From: Geosiphon pyriformis
Lineage: Eukaryota; Glomeromycota; Glomeromycetes; Archaeosporales; Geosiphonaceae
NCBI GenBank assembly: GCA_016748015.1
Contig: JAAOMT010000098.1
Coordinates: 325,635-389,634, forward strand
Length of the DNA: 64,000 bases
Reading direction: 5' to 3'
Shown: positions 23,900-34,052 of the stretch, piece after piece
Layout: each line of letters opens with the position of its first letter
How positions within the stretch are numbered: the first letter of the stretch is position 1
Translations under genes and position numbers: made by a program
The notes under the pieces: model-generated
The model's database searches: none
What the model was told of the DNA's origin: nothing
What the model saw: only the letters and a program-made list of their open reading frames with translations

Positions 23900-24560
23900 T
23901 GATCTATCTATTGTCGACCAAAACTTATATGCATCAATTGTGGCAAGAAATTGTTGTTAATGAGTGCATGCTGTGACAATAATGAAGAATATGCAATAGT
24001 GACCAAATTCTACTACCATGCATGTGTCATAAAAAGGTTTGGATGACCAAAGAAGCAAAAAAAATGGGACAACCAACCTTGTCTCATTTGTGGAGAAACT
24101 TTCTTGGATGAAAAAATGTGGAACAACATTCCAGGGTGAAAAGGAACATGTAACAAATTGTGCCAATACACAATTCTAATCAGCGACTGAATAAGGAAAG
24201 GAACACTAATAGAAGCAGTCTGGAGAAGAGCAGTACAACAATTGAACAGTTGTCCACATGATGATGACAAGATCTGGCAAATGGCAATTGCAAAAATAGA
24301 AGGAGCAATATCTGAAAAAATTAGAGAGATTAAAAACAACTCATCAGAGCCTATAGAACTTGACTGGGATGAAGAACCAGCCATAAATTTCCTGAAACCA
24401 GAAGAATTTCATGAACACTATCAAATTTTGGCACCCACAAGAGAAGAATAGGAAAAGCATTTAGCACAGTTAAATACTCAACTATGTGACCACTGTTTAA
24501 TTCTATGTGACTTTCAATATTGTAATGAGTGTGATCTCATTTACAATCCACCACCACGCA
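23900..24560 (+). pseudogene. Cys clusters 1 and 2 of EB pol (unknown domains)
   Basis: After a Lys/Glu-rich linker (23600-23850), cluster 1 (about 23928-24170) has CINCGKK, ACCD, YYHAC, CLIC and TCNKLC. A mostly helical segment follows (24242-24451 open; CPHDDD, EIKNNSSEPIELDWDEEP). Cluster 2 (about 24482-24545) reads LCDHCLILCDFQYCNECD, a tight C-x2-C...C-x2-C ribbon-like pattern. Not recognised as a named domain. Both clusters recur in E4 and E5 at the same place; cluster 1 recurs in E2. Zinc binding, perhaps nucleic-acid binding, is inferred from the spacing only. Stops at about 24046 and 24448 break the frame. Confidence 0.6.
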
Positions 24561-24808
24561 TAATCTACACGATTCCAGAGGAAAAAGAACCAATTAGCAG
24601 CTGCACATCAGAATTGGAATAAACTTTCAATCCTAATTCAAACTCCAACAATGACGACTACAAAAACAACAGCTTTAGTTCTGCTCTAAATAACAATGAA
24701 AATTACAACAATTCAAACTCTAATTCAAACCCCAAAACATTTATTGCACTTCCTGATCTTTTCAAGGAACAGGAACTCAAATGGAATAGTGATAATAATA
24801 AAGGTATT

Positions 24809-25579
24809 ATGCCAGAATGCGCACATAATACTGACACAAGTTTTGATCTAAGATATCTGGGAAAAGAAGCCATCAAATTGGAACTAAAGTCATGCACATA
24901 TATTGATCTTAAAATAGCTCTGGAAATTCCAGCCACAACAATGGTCCAATTAGCATCTAAGAGCAGTTTAGTAAAAAAAGAAATCAAGATTAGAGGAGGA
25001 ATAATTGATGCAGAATACATAAGAAATATCATCGCCATGCTACAAAATGACTCAGAAAAGACCTATATTATAGAACCAAATGAAAAGATAACACAGGCAA
25101 TATTCTTACCTCTGGTGAAAATAGTTCAGTTAGTTTTAGTGGAAAAGAGGGAAAAATTAAGTATAACAGCAAAAGGGATACAGGGATTTGGATCAATGGA
25201 TAGAATAGATATATTAGTTAATATGACAGAGGAAGAAATTGTTGACAAAGGAGAAATTATCTCAACCCATCAAACAATTTCCATTCCGCCATACAACCAG
25301 TATATGTTAGCCATAAAAAGGAAAATAAGAGATCAAGCTCAATTGTTTGAAGCAGAAGCCACTAATTGTAAATCAAGAGAAATTGGACTCACCAATCTTT
25401 ACATATCAGCCAAAAGCCCCAAAAATATCAAAATTCTTATCTACAACACAACTAGAAGTGTTATCAAAATACCAAAGAGAACTATCATTGGATATTTAAC
25501 CACCAAAGTTGAGAATCAACCACCAAACCACATTCTGAACTTTTCACAGCTTTGTGGATATGTGGATATTATATTATAA
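24809..25579 (+). pseudogene. dUTPase domain plus pre-RT domain of EB pol
   Basis: An uninterrupted 256-codon stretch. Residues 1-132 match the trimeric dUTPase family: motif 1 at 10-16 (TSFDLRY; the E4 copy has DARFDLRY, consensus family A-G-F-D), motif 2 at 49-57 (ASKSSLVKK, family RSxLA), motif 3 at 63-74 (GGIIDAEYIRNI with catalytic Asp67 and Tyr70), motif 4 at 92-98 (EKITQAI, family R-x-A-Q) and motif 5 at 124-131 (IQGFGSMD, family GFGSTG). An Asn/Ser-rich acidic linker precedes it. Residues 135-256 resemble the beta-rich segment usually found before Gypsy RTs (IPPYNQYML...KRTIIGYL). Role: dUTP hydrolysis to limit uracil in cDNA. Motif 4 Lys and motif 5 Met-Asp changes make present activity doubtful. 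Confidence 0.82.
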
Positions 25580-26999
25580 ACCATCTACAGAAGAAGTGAA
25601 TGTTATTTGCTTCAACCAGAACAATTAGAACAGATGAACATGGGGAATCTAGATTCACTTCAACAGATGCAACTCAAGATGTTACTCAACAATTTCAATG
25701 ACATTTTTGCCAGCGAAAATGAATTTGGCTGAACTAACATCATCTAGCATCAGATCAAGACTGAAGATGCAATGCCAATTAAACAAAGAGCATACAGAAT
25801 ACCATCAGCTAGCCATGAGATTATTCATTTAGAAATTAACTGAATGCTTGACAATAGGCTAATTTAGCCATCAATGAGTCTATGGTCATCACCAGTAGTA
25901 CTAGTCCGAAAGAAAAATAGAAAAATCTGCTTTTGTGTAGATTACTGGAAACTGAATGGAATAACAAAAAATAATAGCTATTCAATGCTTTTGGAGAAAA
26001 TAAATGGTTTTCAACACTAGATTTAGATAGTGAATACTGGCAAGTAGCCATGGATCCAGCTGACAAAGAAAAAACAGTGTTCACCACAAGAGAAGGAAAT
26101 TTTGAGTTTGAAGTCATGCCATTTGGCTTGATGAATGCTCCAGCAACATTCCAATGGCTCATGGAGATTGTCTATACTGAATTACTATAGAAATCAGTAG
26201 TTGTATACTTGGATGACACCAATGTGTTCTTAAAAACATTTAATAATCATCTGCACCATCTCCAACAAGTGTTCAAAAGATTAAAAAGAGCAGAATTGAA
26301 ACTAAATGCAACTAAATGCTTCTTTGGAAAAACTGAACTCAAGTTTTTGGGACATGTAATAAGCAAAAATAAAATCAAAATGGATCCAGACAAGATTGAA
26401 GTAGTTAAGAACTTTCCGGTACTAACCAACTTAACAGAACTAAGAGCATTTTTAGGTTTCGCAGACTATTATTGCCGTTTTATCAAAGACTTTTCAAAAC
26501 TGGCTCAGCCATTTTACCATCTACAGACCAAAAATATGAAGTATGAATGGACTGAAGCTCAACAAAAAGCATTTGACACATTAAAAAGAAAGCTTATCCA
26601 AGCTCCAGTATTAATATATCCAGATCACAGCAAACCATTCATAATCACCACTAATGTATCAGGTCAAACATTGAGAGCAGTACTATCACAGAAAAAATCA
26701 GATGAAAGAGAACATCCAGTAGCTTACATTAGTAGAAGCTTAAGTCCAGCTGAGAAAAACTATGGAACTTCAGCACTAGAATACTTAGTTATCTATTGGG
26801 CTGTCATCAAATAGAGAGAATACTTGAGTCAAAAGTTTGAAGTGTACACTGATCACAAAGGATTGACTTCAATTCAGAAACAAAAATTTGCAGATGATCA
26901 CCATACCAGATAGAAAATAAAACTTTCACCATTTAATTATACAGTACATTATAAAAGAGGAAAAAACAATGGAAATACTGATAAACTGTTATGAATAAG
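25580..26999 (+). pseudogene. RT and RNase H of EB, broken
   Basis: RT begins about 25730 (IIQHQIKTEDAMPIKQRAYR) with WSSPVVLVRKKN and CVDYWKLNG. At about 25992 roughly 25 nt present in E4 are missing, removing the palm start and shifting frame. After that: YWQVAMDPADKEK, VMPFGLMNAPATF and the catalytic YLDDT (about 26199-26213, intact). The open part 26209-26814 covers the RT thumb and the start of RNase H, where the first catalytic Asp (family TDASG) reads TNVSG. RNase H continues to about 26999. Ty3/Gypsy type is clear from order and motifs. Confidence 0.87.
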
Positions 27000-27041
27000 A
27001 CAAATCTAAAAACATTTCAAAAAAAAAAAATATAACAAAAG

Positions 27042-28407
27042 ATGAATACACAAAAATACCAACAACTCCAGTATTATATAAATACTCAATTGTTCAAGGA
27101 GAAATTATCTCAAAAGGAATAAAACAACAATCAAAATATTTTATCAATTATTAAAATATACTCTATTGGAAAGACAGAAAAAATCCAGACCAACCAATCA
27201 GAGTAATCACAGAACCAGAGAAAGAGACAATATTATTCAACATGCACTTAGATCCAACAGCAGGATATTTTCATAAAGAAGCGACCATAGAAAGAACCAG
27301 AAAAAAATATTATTGGCCATCAATGTATCCAAACATTATCCAATATGTTCAAAATTGTGATGCTTGTCAAAGAAGAGGAGGAATAAGACCAAGTGAACCA
27401 TTAAGACCAATCAAAATAGAACAACCATTTGATTGCATTGGAATTGACTTAGTTGGACCATTAACAATCACCAGTAAAGACCACAAATATATTGCAGTAG
27501 CCATAGATTATCTCACTAAATGGCCAGAAGCAAAAGCCATTCAAAGAGCAAATGCAGAATCCATTGCCAAATTCATTTATCAAGATTTAATATGTCAACA
27601 CAAATGTCCAAAAGAACTATTATCAGACTAAAGAACTCACTTTGTGAACAGAACACTAACAAAATTGAGCCAAAGATTCGAAATTAAAAGACCACTATCA
27701 TCACCATATCATCCACAAACAAACGGTTTGGTTGAAAGATTTAATAGAACATTGTATGAAACAGTCGCCAAACTTAGCCAAAAAAACCAGGATGAATGAG
27801 ATTTGTTTATACCATTAGTACTATTTACTTATCAGACAATGAAGCAAGATACTACACAAGCAACACTATTTAAATTAGTATATGGTAGAACAGCAACAAT
27901 ACCAGTTGAGATAGAAGTTAACACATATTTAACTGAACCAATAACAGAAGAAAATTTCCAGGAAACACTGTTGAAAAGAACATATGACTTAATGGAAACA
28001 TTGAAAAACAAACAAAGAAGAGCAGCTGATAATATTCAAAAGTCACAAGAGAAACAGAAAAAAAGACATGATAGTCAACTACCAAACAAACCAGTGGAGT
28101 TCAAGATTAGAGACAAAGTACTTTTACATTGTACCAAAGTGAAAAAACAATGAAGTGAAAAATTTGACCCCAAATGGGATGGACCATTTTACATAGAAGA
28201 AATTCTAAGAAATGGAACTTATAAACTAAGATAGAACAACAAAATCTTAGCCAAAGCAGCACATAGTAATTGACTGAAACCATATTACCAAATAGCATCA
28301 TCATTCATTAATAACATTCCACAATTAGGAGTACAATGAATACTAGTTTAACCAAATAAAATTCCACAAAATCTGAAACCAATCATAATCATTAGACCAA
28401 ACACGTA
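27042..28407 (+). pseudogene. integrase of EB, broken
   Basis: Zinc-finger portion with His pair (HLDPTAGYFHKEAT) and CDACQ (27241-27375). Core: first Asp in GIDLVGPL (about 27440), second Asp in ELLSD (27622-27630) immediately followed by a TAA where Gln is expected, Glu in NGLVERFNRTL (about 27723-27755). The open part 27803-28153 covers the core end and C-terminal domain, with WDGPFYIEEIL further on at about 28178. All three DDE residues are retained. Stops occur mainly at Gln/Trp positions. No chromodomain is seen. Confidence 0.85.
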
Positions 28408-28467
28408 AAATCAGACAGTAAAAGAGTATATAAAGAGACAGTATATGTGACAAAGCAACCAAGAAAA

Positions 28468-29101
28468 ATGGAAATATTAGATCATATTCACACTATAGCT
28501 CAACAATTATTCCAGGCCTTAAGTTAACAATTTTTAGACATGGAAGTTATTGTTAACAATTAAACAATTTACTATTAAAACACCAAAAGAAAGATAAAGA
28601 ATACATCATATTAGTGAGTACCAAAGAATGATAAAAACTGGTCAGACAACATAATAGAAAAAGTAAAGAACACTTTTGGAAAAATACCTAATGTTATCAA
28701 CAGAAGAACTGACAAAAGAGAATTAGAAACAATAAACAGAACAACTTCCAATATCATACTGTTACTATTAATTAGGTCAAAAGTTGAATATTTAGGAGTT
28801 GTATATTAACAAATCCAAGAGAATATTCAACCAAGACATAATACAACAAATTGAAGAATTTATCAGAAAGAAAACAAATTCAACACTACATGTTAAAACA
28901 ATGTACTGACTACACAACATATTTTAGAACAACCCAGAAATACTATTATACTCTGAAATAGAAACCATAACCATTAACCAATAGGGAAGAATAAACAATA
29001 CACAAGTAGAAGACGTGAGAAACAGAGTTGAACAAACAATACTGGAAAAAAAAGTATTAAAATTAATTCAAAACAAAGATTTTGATGGAGCTTAATATTA
29101 A
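28468..29101 (+). pseudogene. 3' ORF (ORF3) of EB, broken
   Basis: ATG at 28468 (MEILDHIHTIAQQLFQ) to TAA at 29099-29101, just before the polypurine tract. The length is not a multiple of three, so at least one indel has occurred. Recognisable segments are RRTDKRELET, IQQIEEFIRKKTNSTLH and EDVRNRVEQTILEKKVLKLIQ. Function unknown; the end looks helical and charged. Equivalent regions occur in E3, E4 and E5. Confidence 0.55.
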
Positions 29102-29114
29102 AAGAAGGAGATAA
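29100..29114 (+). promoter_or_regulatory. Polypurine tract of EB
   Basis: AAAAGAAGGAGATAA immediately upstream of the LTR start at 29115; expected second-strand primer. E4 (34680-34695), E5 (54715-54729) and E3 (10050-10064) have close variants. Confidence 0.75.
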
Positions 29115-29179
29115 TGTTACTCATAAAAAAAAACAGATATAAAAAAATAGTAGACCAATAAGAGAATAGTATTTAGCAT

Positions 29180-29375
29180 GTAAGCACATTGCTCAGCAAT
29201 ATAGAGCAATGTTAGAAATTATGGCACGTTGCTCAACAATATGGAGCAATGTCAGAAAACATGGCATATTGCTCAGCAATATGAAGTAATGTTAAAAAAT
29301 TAGAGCACATTGCTCAGCAATGTGAGCATTGCTCAAAAAATTATAGCACATTACTCAGAAATGTGAGCAATCTTA
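29180..29375 (+). repeat. U3 tandem array, type I (five ~40-bp units)
   Basis: Units begin GCACATTGCTCAGCAAT or close variants, near 29184, 29224, 29264, 29304 and 29345, and contain a second copy AGCAATGT. Each core is an imperfect palindrome. Placement between the CCAAT and TATA motifs suggests enhancer-like elements (inference). E4's LTRs have about two to three units and EB's 5' LTR about four. Confidence 0.75.
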
Positions 29376-29391
29376 TAAAACATCAATTATG

Positions 29392-29400
29392 TATATATAG
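29392..29400 (+). promoter_or_regulatory. TATA box in EB 3' LTR
   Basis: TATATATAG just downstream of the U3 array, as in the other LTRs. Confidence 0.65.
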
Positions 29401-30009
29401 CAGTAGCATTAGAAGTAGAAAAAGCAGAATTCTTCTGTTAGAAATTTTAAAATCACAAATATTAAATAAATAAATCATCTACTATTTAAATTCACTTTCT
29501 ACTATTAACACTTTATGTTGATAGCAAGTAATACTTAACCATGCTAGAACAATAGCTCTTGATCATGGCTATTGATGGGATACTAACTTGTTTATTGCCT
29601 TGGCTTATTCTTTATTTTTTTTCTTTTCATTTTCATTTTCTTGATTTTGATTTTGTTGGTTACTAAAACTTAATTAAAGATTAAAGTACTGAGTTATTAA
29701 TGTCATAGATAGCCTGGTAAAAGACCTAGAAATAAGGGTAGAATTATATATATATTATCAGATAGCTTACCAGAAGAGCACAAATGCCAGAATAAATCCG
29801 GCCACCAAGCTGAGAAAAAAATTAGGAAACAACTTACAAGAAAACTGCTAATAATATAAACAAGAAATCTCTGTTCATTATACAAAAGACTCAACTTTAA
29901 AACCTTCAGACACTATTAACATACCAGTATTACCAGTCTTGTTAAGATATTGAGCACCAAGTTATAGATTTGTTATTTGATTTGAGATCCCAAATAATTA
30001 TCTGTAATA

Positions 30010-30361
30010 ATGCCTAGAACAGTTGAATACTCAACTATGTCAACACTGCTTAATTTCCTGTGACTTCCAATATTGTAATAAGTGTGATCTCATTTACAAT
30101 CTACTACCACGCATAATCTACACAATTCCAGAAGAAGACAAACCAATCAACAGCTGTACATCAGAATCAGAATTGACTTTCAATCTCAATTCAAAATCTG
30201 ACAATGATAATGATGAAAATAATAGTTCCAGCTCTGCTTCAATTAGCAACAAAATTTACAATAATTCAAATTTCGATTCAGACCCCAAAACATTTATTGC
30301 ACTTTCTAACCTCACCAAGAAACAGGAACTTAAATGGTTCAGCAATAATAGTGAAGATATT
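30010..30361 (+). pseudogene. Cys cluster 2 and acidic linker of E4 pol
   Basis: E4 resumes here after EB. From 30023 the frame is open for 208 codons: LCQHCLISCDFQYCNKCD (cluster 2), PPRIIYT-like LLPRIIYTIPEED, then an Asp/Asn/Ser-rich linker, running on into the dUTPase. Together with 16240-19926 it completes the E4 polyprotein. Confidence 0.7.
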
Positions 30362-31045
30362 ATGCCAGAACACACACATGATACTGATGCAAGGTTTGAT
30401 CTAAGATATCCAGGGAAAGATCTTCTCAAATTGGAACCACATTTGCACACTTGCATTGATCTGAAAATAGCACTAAAAATTCCAGCAACAACAATGGTTC
30501 AGTTAGCATCTAGGAGTAACCTAGCAAAAAAGAAAATCAACATCAGAGGAGGAATAATTGATACAGGATACATAGAAAATATTATTACTATGCTACAAAA
30601 TGACTCAGAAAAAGCATATATCATAGATCTAAATGAAAAGATAGCATAGGCAATATTCCTACTTTTGGTAAAAATAGCTCAGTTAGTGTTAATAGAAAAC
30701 AGGAAAGAATTAAGAATTACTGCTAGAAGGATACAGGGATTCAGATCAATGGATAGAATAGATATACCAGTTAATATGGCAGAGAAAGAGGTTATTAACA
30801 AAGAAGAAATTATCTCAACCTGTCAATCAATTTCTATTCCATTATATGACCAGTATATGTTAGCCATAAAAAGAGAAGTAAAAGATCAAGCTCAATTGTT
30901 TAAAGCAGAAGCCACTATTTGCAAATCAGGAGAGATTGGACTCATTAATCTCTACATATCAGCCAAAAGCCCCAAAAATATCAAAATTCCTATATACAAC
31001 ACAATAGGAAGTGTCATTGAAATACCAAAAAGAACTATTATTTGA
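30362..31045 (+). pseudogene. dUTPase domain plus pre-RT domain of E4
   Basis: Second independent copy of the dUTPase region. Motif 1 DARFDLRYPGK, motif 2 ASRSNLAKK, motif 3 GGIIDTGYIENI (Asp and Tyr kept), motif 4 EKIA then TAG (30647-30649) then AIF, motif 5 IQGFRSMD. The pre-RT domain is open from 30665 to 31045. The single stop in motif 4 (CAG to TAG expected) breaks the domain. In E4 the motif 1 and 2 residues are closer to the family consensus than in EB. Confidence 0.8.
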
Positions 31046-32587
31046 TATTTGACCACCAAAGTTAAGGATCAATCACCAAATCACATTCCAGATTTTTCAC
31101 AGCTTTGTGAATATGTGGACATCACATTACAAACTATCTATGGATGAAGTAAATGTTATCTGTTCCAATCAGAACAATTGGAACAGATAAATATGGGGAA
31201 TCTAAACCCACTTTAACAGATGCAACTAAGAATGTTACTTAACAATTTCAATAACATTTTTGCTAATGAAAATGAATTTGGTCACACCAATATCATCCAG
31301 CATCAGATCAAGACTGGAGATGCAATGCTAATTAAATAAAGAGCATACAGAGTACCACCAACTAGCCATGAGATTATTTATCAAGAAATCAATTGGATGT
31401 TTGACAATAGGCTAATTCAGTCATCAATGAGTTCATGGTCATCACCAGTGGTACTAGTCTGGAAGAAAAATGGGAAAATCTGCTTTTGTGTAGATTACTG
31501 GAAACTTAACAGAGTAACCAAAAGAGATAGCTATCCAACTCCAAAGATCCAAGAACTATTTGACACTTTTGGAAGAAATAAATGGTTTTCAATACTAGAT
31601 TTAGATAGTGATTACTGGCAAGTAGCTATGGATCCAGCCAACAAAGAAAAAACAGCATTTACCACAAAAGAAGAAAATTTTGAGTTTGAAGTCATGCCAT
31701 TTGGCTTGATGAATGCTCCAGCAACATTCTAACAACTCATGAAAATTGTCTATACTGGGCTACTATGGAAATCAGTAGTTGTATACTTAAACAATACAAA
31801 TGTGTTCTCCAAGACATTTGATGACCATTTACATTATCTTTAACAAGTATTTGAAAGATTGAAAAGAGCCGAATTGAAACTAAATGCAACCAAATATTTC
31901 TTTGGAAAAACTAAACTCAAGTTCTTAGGACATGTTGTAAGCAGAGATGGAATCAAAATAGATCCAAACAAAATTGAAATTGTCAAGAACTTTCCAGTAC
32001 CAAATAATCTCACGGAATTAAGAGCATTTTTGGGATTTGCTGGATACTACTGCCACTTTATCAAGGACTTTGCCAAAATAGCTCAACTATTACACCAACT
32101 CCAAACAAAAAATGTGAAGTATGAATGAACGAAAACCCAACAAGAAGCATTTGACACATTAAGAAGAAAGCTTATCCAAGCTCCAGTATTAATGTATTCA
32201 GATTACAGCAAACCATTCATCATCATTATCAATGCATCTGGCCAAGCATTAGGAGCAGTACTATCACAGAAAGAACCAGATAGAAGAAAACATCCAGTAG
32301 CTTACACCAGTAGAAGCTTAAGTCCAGCTAAGAAGAACTATGATACTTCAGCATTAGAGCACTTAGCTATCTATTGGGCTGTCATCAAGTAGAAGGAATA
32401 CTTGAGTCAAAAGTTTGATGTGTACACTAATCACAAGGAATTGACTTTAATCCAAAAACAAGAATTTGCAGACAATCGTCATGCCAGATGGAAAATAAAA
32501 CTTTCACCATTTAATTATACAGTATATTATAAAAAAGGAAAAAACAATAGAAATACTGATAGACTATTGCAGATGAGACAAATCTAA
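31046..32587 (+). pseudogene. RT and RNase H of E4, catalytic residues lost
   Basis: RT from about 31290. Open 31397-31732 with WSSPVVLVWKKNGKI, CVDYWKLN, LDLDSDYWQVAMDP and VMPFGLMNAPATF; this part keeps the segment deleted in EB. The catalytic motif reads VVYLNNTN (about 31782-31803) where EB has YLDD, so both Asp are Asn. Thumb 31859-32128. RNase H 32192-32587 starts IINASGQALGAVLSQ (Asp to Asn). Stops at 31731, 32126, 32390 and 32585. Confidence 0.87.
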
Positions 32588-32617
32588 AAACATTCCAATC
32601 CAAAAATATAACAAAAG

Positions 32618-33993
32618 ATGAATATACAAAAATACCAACAACTTCAATATTATATAAATACCCAATTGTTCAAGGAAAAATTATCTCAAAAAGAACAAAG
32701 AAACATAAAACAACAATCAAAATATTTTATCAACTATCAAAATATACTTTACCAGAAAAACAGAAGAAATCCAGATCAACCAACCAGAGTAATTACAGAA
32801 TCAGAGAAAGAGACAATATTATTCAACATGCATTCAAATTCAACAGCAGGACATTTTCATAAAGAAGCAATCATGGAAAAAACTAGAAAAAGATACTATT
32901 GGTCATCAATGTATCCAGACATCATCCAGTATGTTCAAAATTGTGATGCTTGCCAGAGAAGAGGTGGAACAAAACTCAGTAAACCATTGAGACCAATCAA
33001 AGTAAGACAACCATTCGACCACATTGGAATCAATTTAGTCGGACCATTAACAATTACTAGCAGAGACAACAGATATATTGCAGTAGCCATGAATTATCTC
33101 ACAAAATGGCCAGAAGCAAAAGCCATTCAAAGAGCAAATGCAGAATCTGTTGCCGAATTTGTTCATCAAGATCTAATTTGTCAACATAGATGTTCAAAAG
33201 AACTACTATCAGATTAAAGAACTCATTTTGTGAATAGAACATTGACAGAATTAAGTCAAAGATTTGGAATTAAAAGACTATTGTTATCACCATACCATCC
33301 ATAAACCAATGAATTAGTAGAAAGATTCAATAGAATACTGTGTAAAGCAATCACCAAGATCAGTCAAGAAAACCAGGACAAATGGGATTTGTTCATACCA
33401 TCAATACTATTTGCTTATTGAACAATAAAACAAGATACCACACAAGCAACACCATTTGAATTGGTATATGATAGAACAACACTATTACCAGTTAAGATAG
33501 AAGTCAACACATATCCAACTAAACCAATAACAGAAGCTAATTTCCAAGAAACATTGTTGAAAAGAACTTATGACTTAATGGAAACACTAAAAAACAGATA
33601 ACAAAAAGCAGCTGATAACATTCAAAAGTCACAAAAAAAACAAAAAAAAGACATGATAACCAACTACCAGATAAACCAGTTGAATTTAAGATTGAAGACA
33701 AAGTACTTTTACATTATACCAAAGCAGAAAAACAATGGAGTAGAAAATTTGACCCCAAATGGGATGGACCATTTCACATAGAAGAAATTCTTGGAAATAG
33801 AGCTTATAAATTAAGATGGGACAATAAAATCTTAGCCAAAGCAGCACATGGTGATTGACTGAAACCATATTACCAGATAACATTATCATCTACCAATAAC
33901 ATTTCACAACTGGGAGTACAAAGAATACTAGTTCAACCAGATGAGATTTCACGAGATCTGAAACCAATAATAATCATTGGACCAAACATGTAA
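32618..33993 (+). pseudogene. integrase of E4, broken
   Basis: Open 32618-33217: zinc part (HSNSTAGHFHKEA, CDACQRRGG), core with GINLVGPL where the first DDE Asp reads Asn, and ELLSD followed by TAA. The third acidic residue is in NELVERFNRIL. A frameshift in an A-rich run near 33640 throws the C-terminal domain (WDGPFHIEEIL at about 33756) out of frame. Not functional. Confidence 0.85.
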
Positions 33994-34052
33994 AATTAAA
34001 TAATAAAAGAGTATATAAAGACACAGTATACGTGACAAAAGCAACCAGAAAA

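Larger units (their letters stand above)
19927..30009 (+). mobile_element. Ty3/Gypsy element EB, full length (10,083 bp), nested in E4
   Basis: LTRs at 19927-20792 and 29115-30009, both with the type I array. Internal order: primer site, gag, protease, Cys clusters, dUTPase, RT, RNase H, integrase, 3' ORF, polypurine tract. Target copies in E4 are ATAC (19923-19926) and ATGC (30010-30013), differing by one transition. It keeps several catalytic motifs (protease DSG, RT YLDD, all dUTPase motif positions) but has stops throughout and a ~25-nt deletion in RT, so it is not autonomous. It is the best reference copy in the window. Confidence 0.92.
29115..30009 (+). repeat. 3' LTR of EB (895 bp, U3 type I, five units)
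   Basis: Starts TGTTACTCAT and ends TCTGTAATA. CCAAT at 29155-29159. Five ~40-bp units at 29180-29375, each with an inverted TTGCTCAGCAAT-like core. TATA at 29392-29400. It is followed directly by the right target copy ATGC and by E4 sequence. Confidence 0.92.

Noticed and set aside
29180-29375. CRISPR-like array of regularly spaced repeats
   Set aside because: Units are directly adjacent ~40-bp tandem repeats inside a eukaryotic LTR U3, with no unique spacers and no cas genes.
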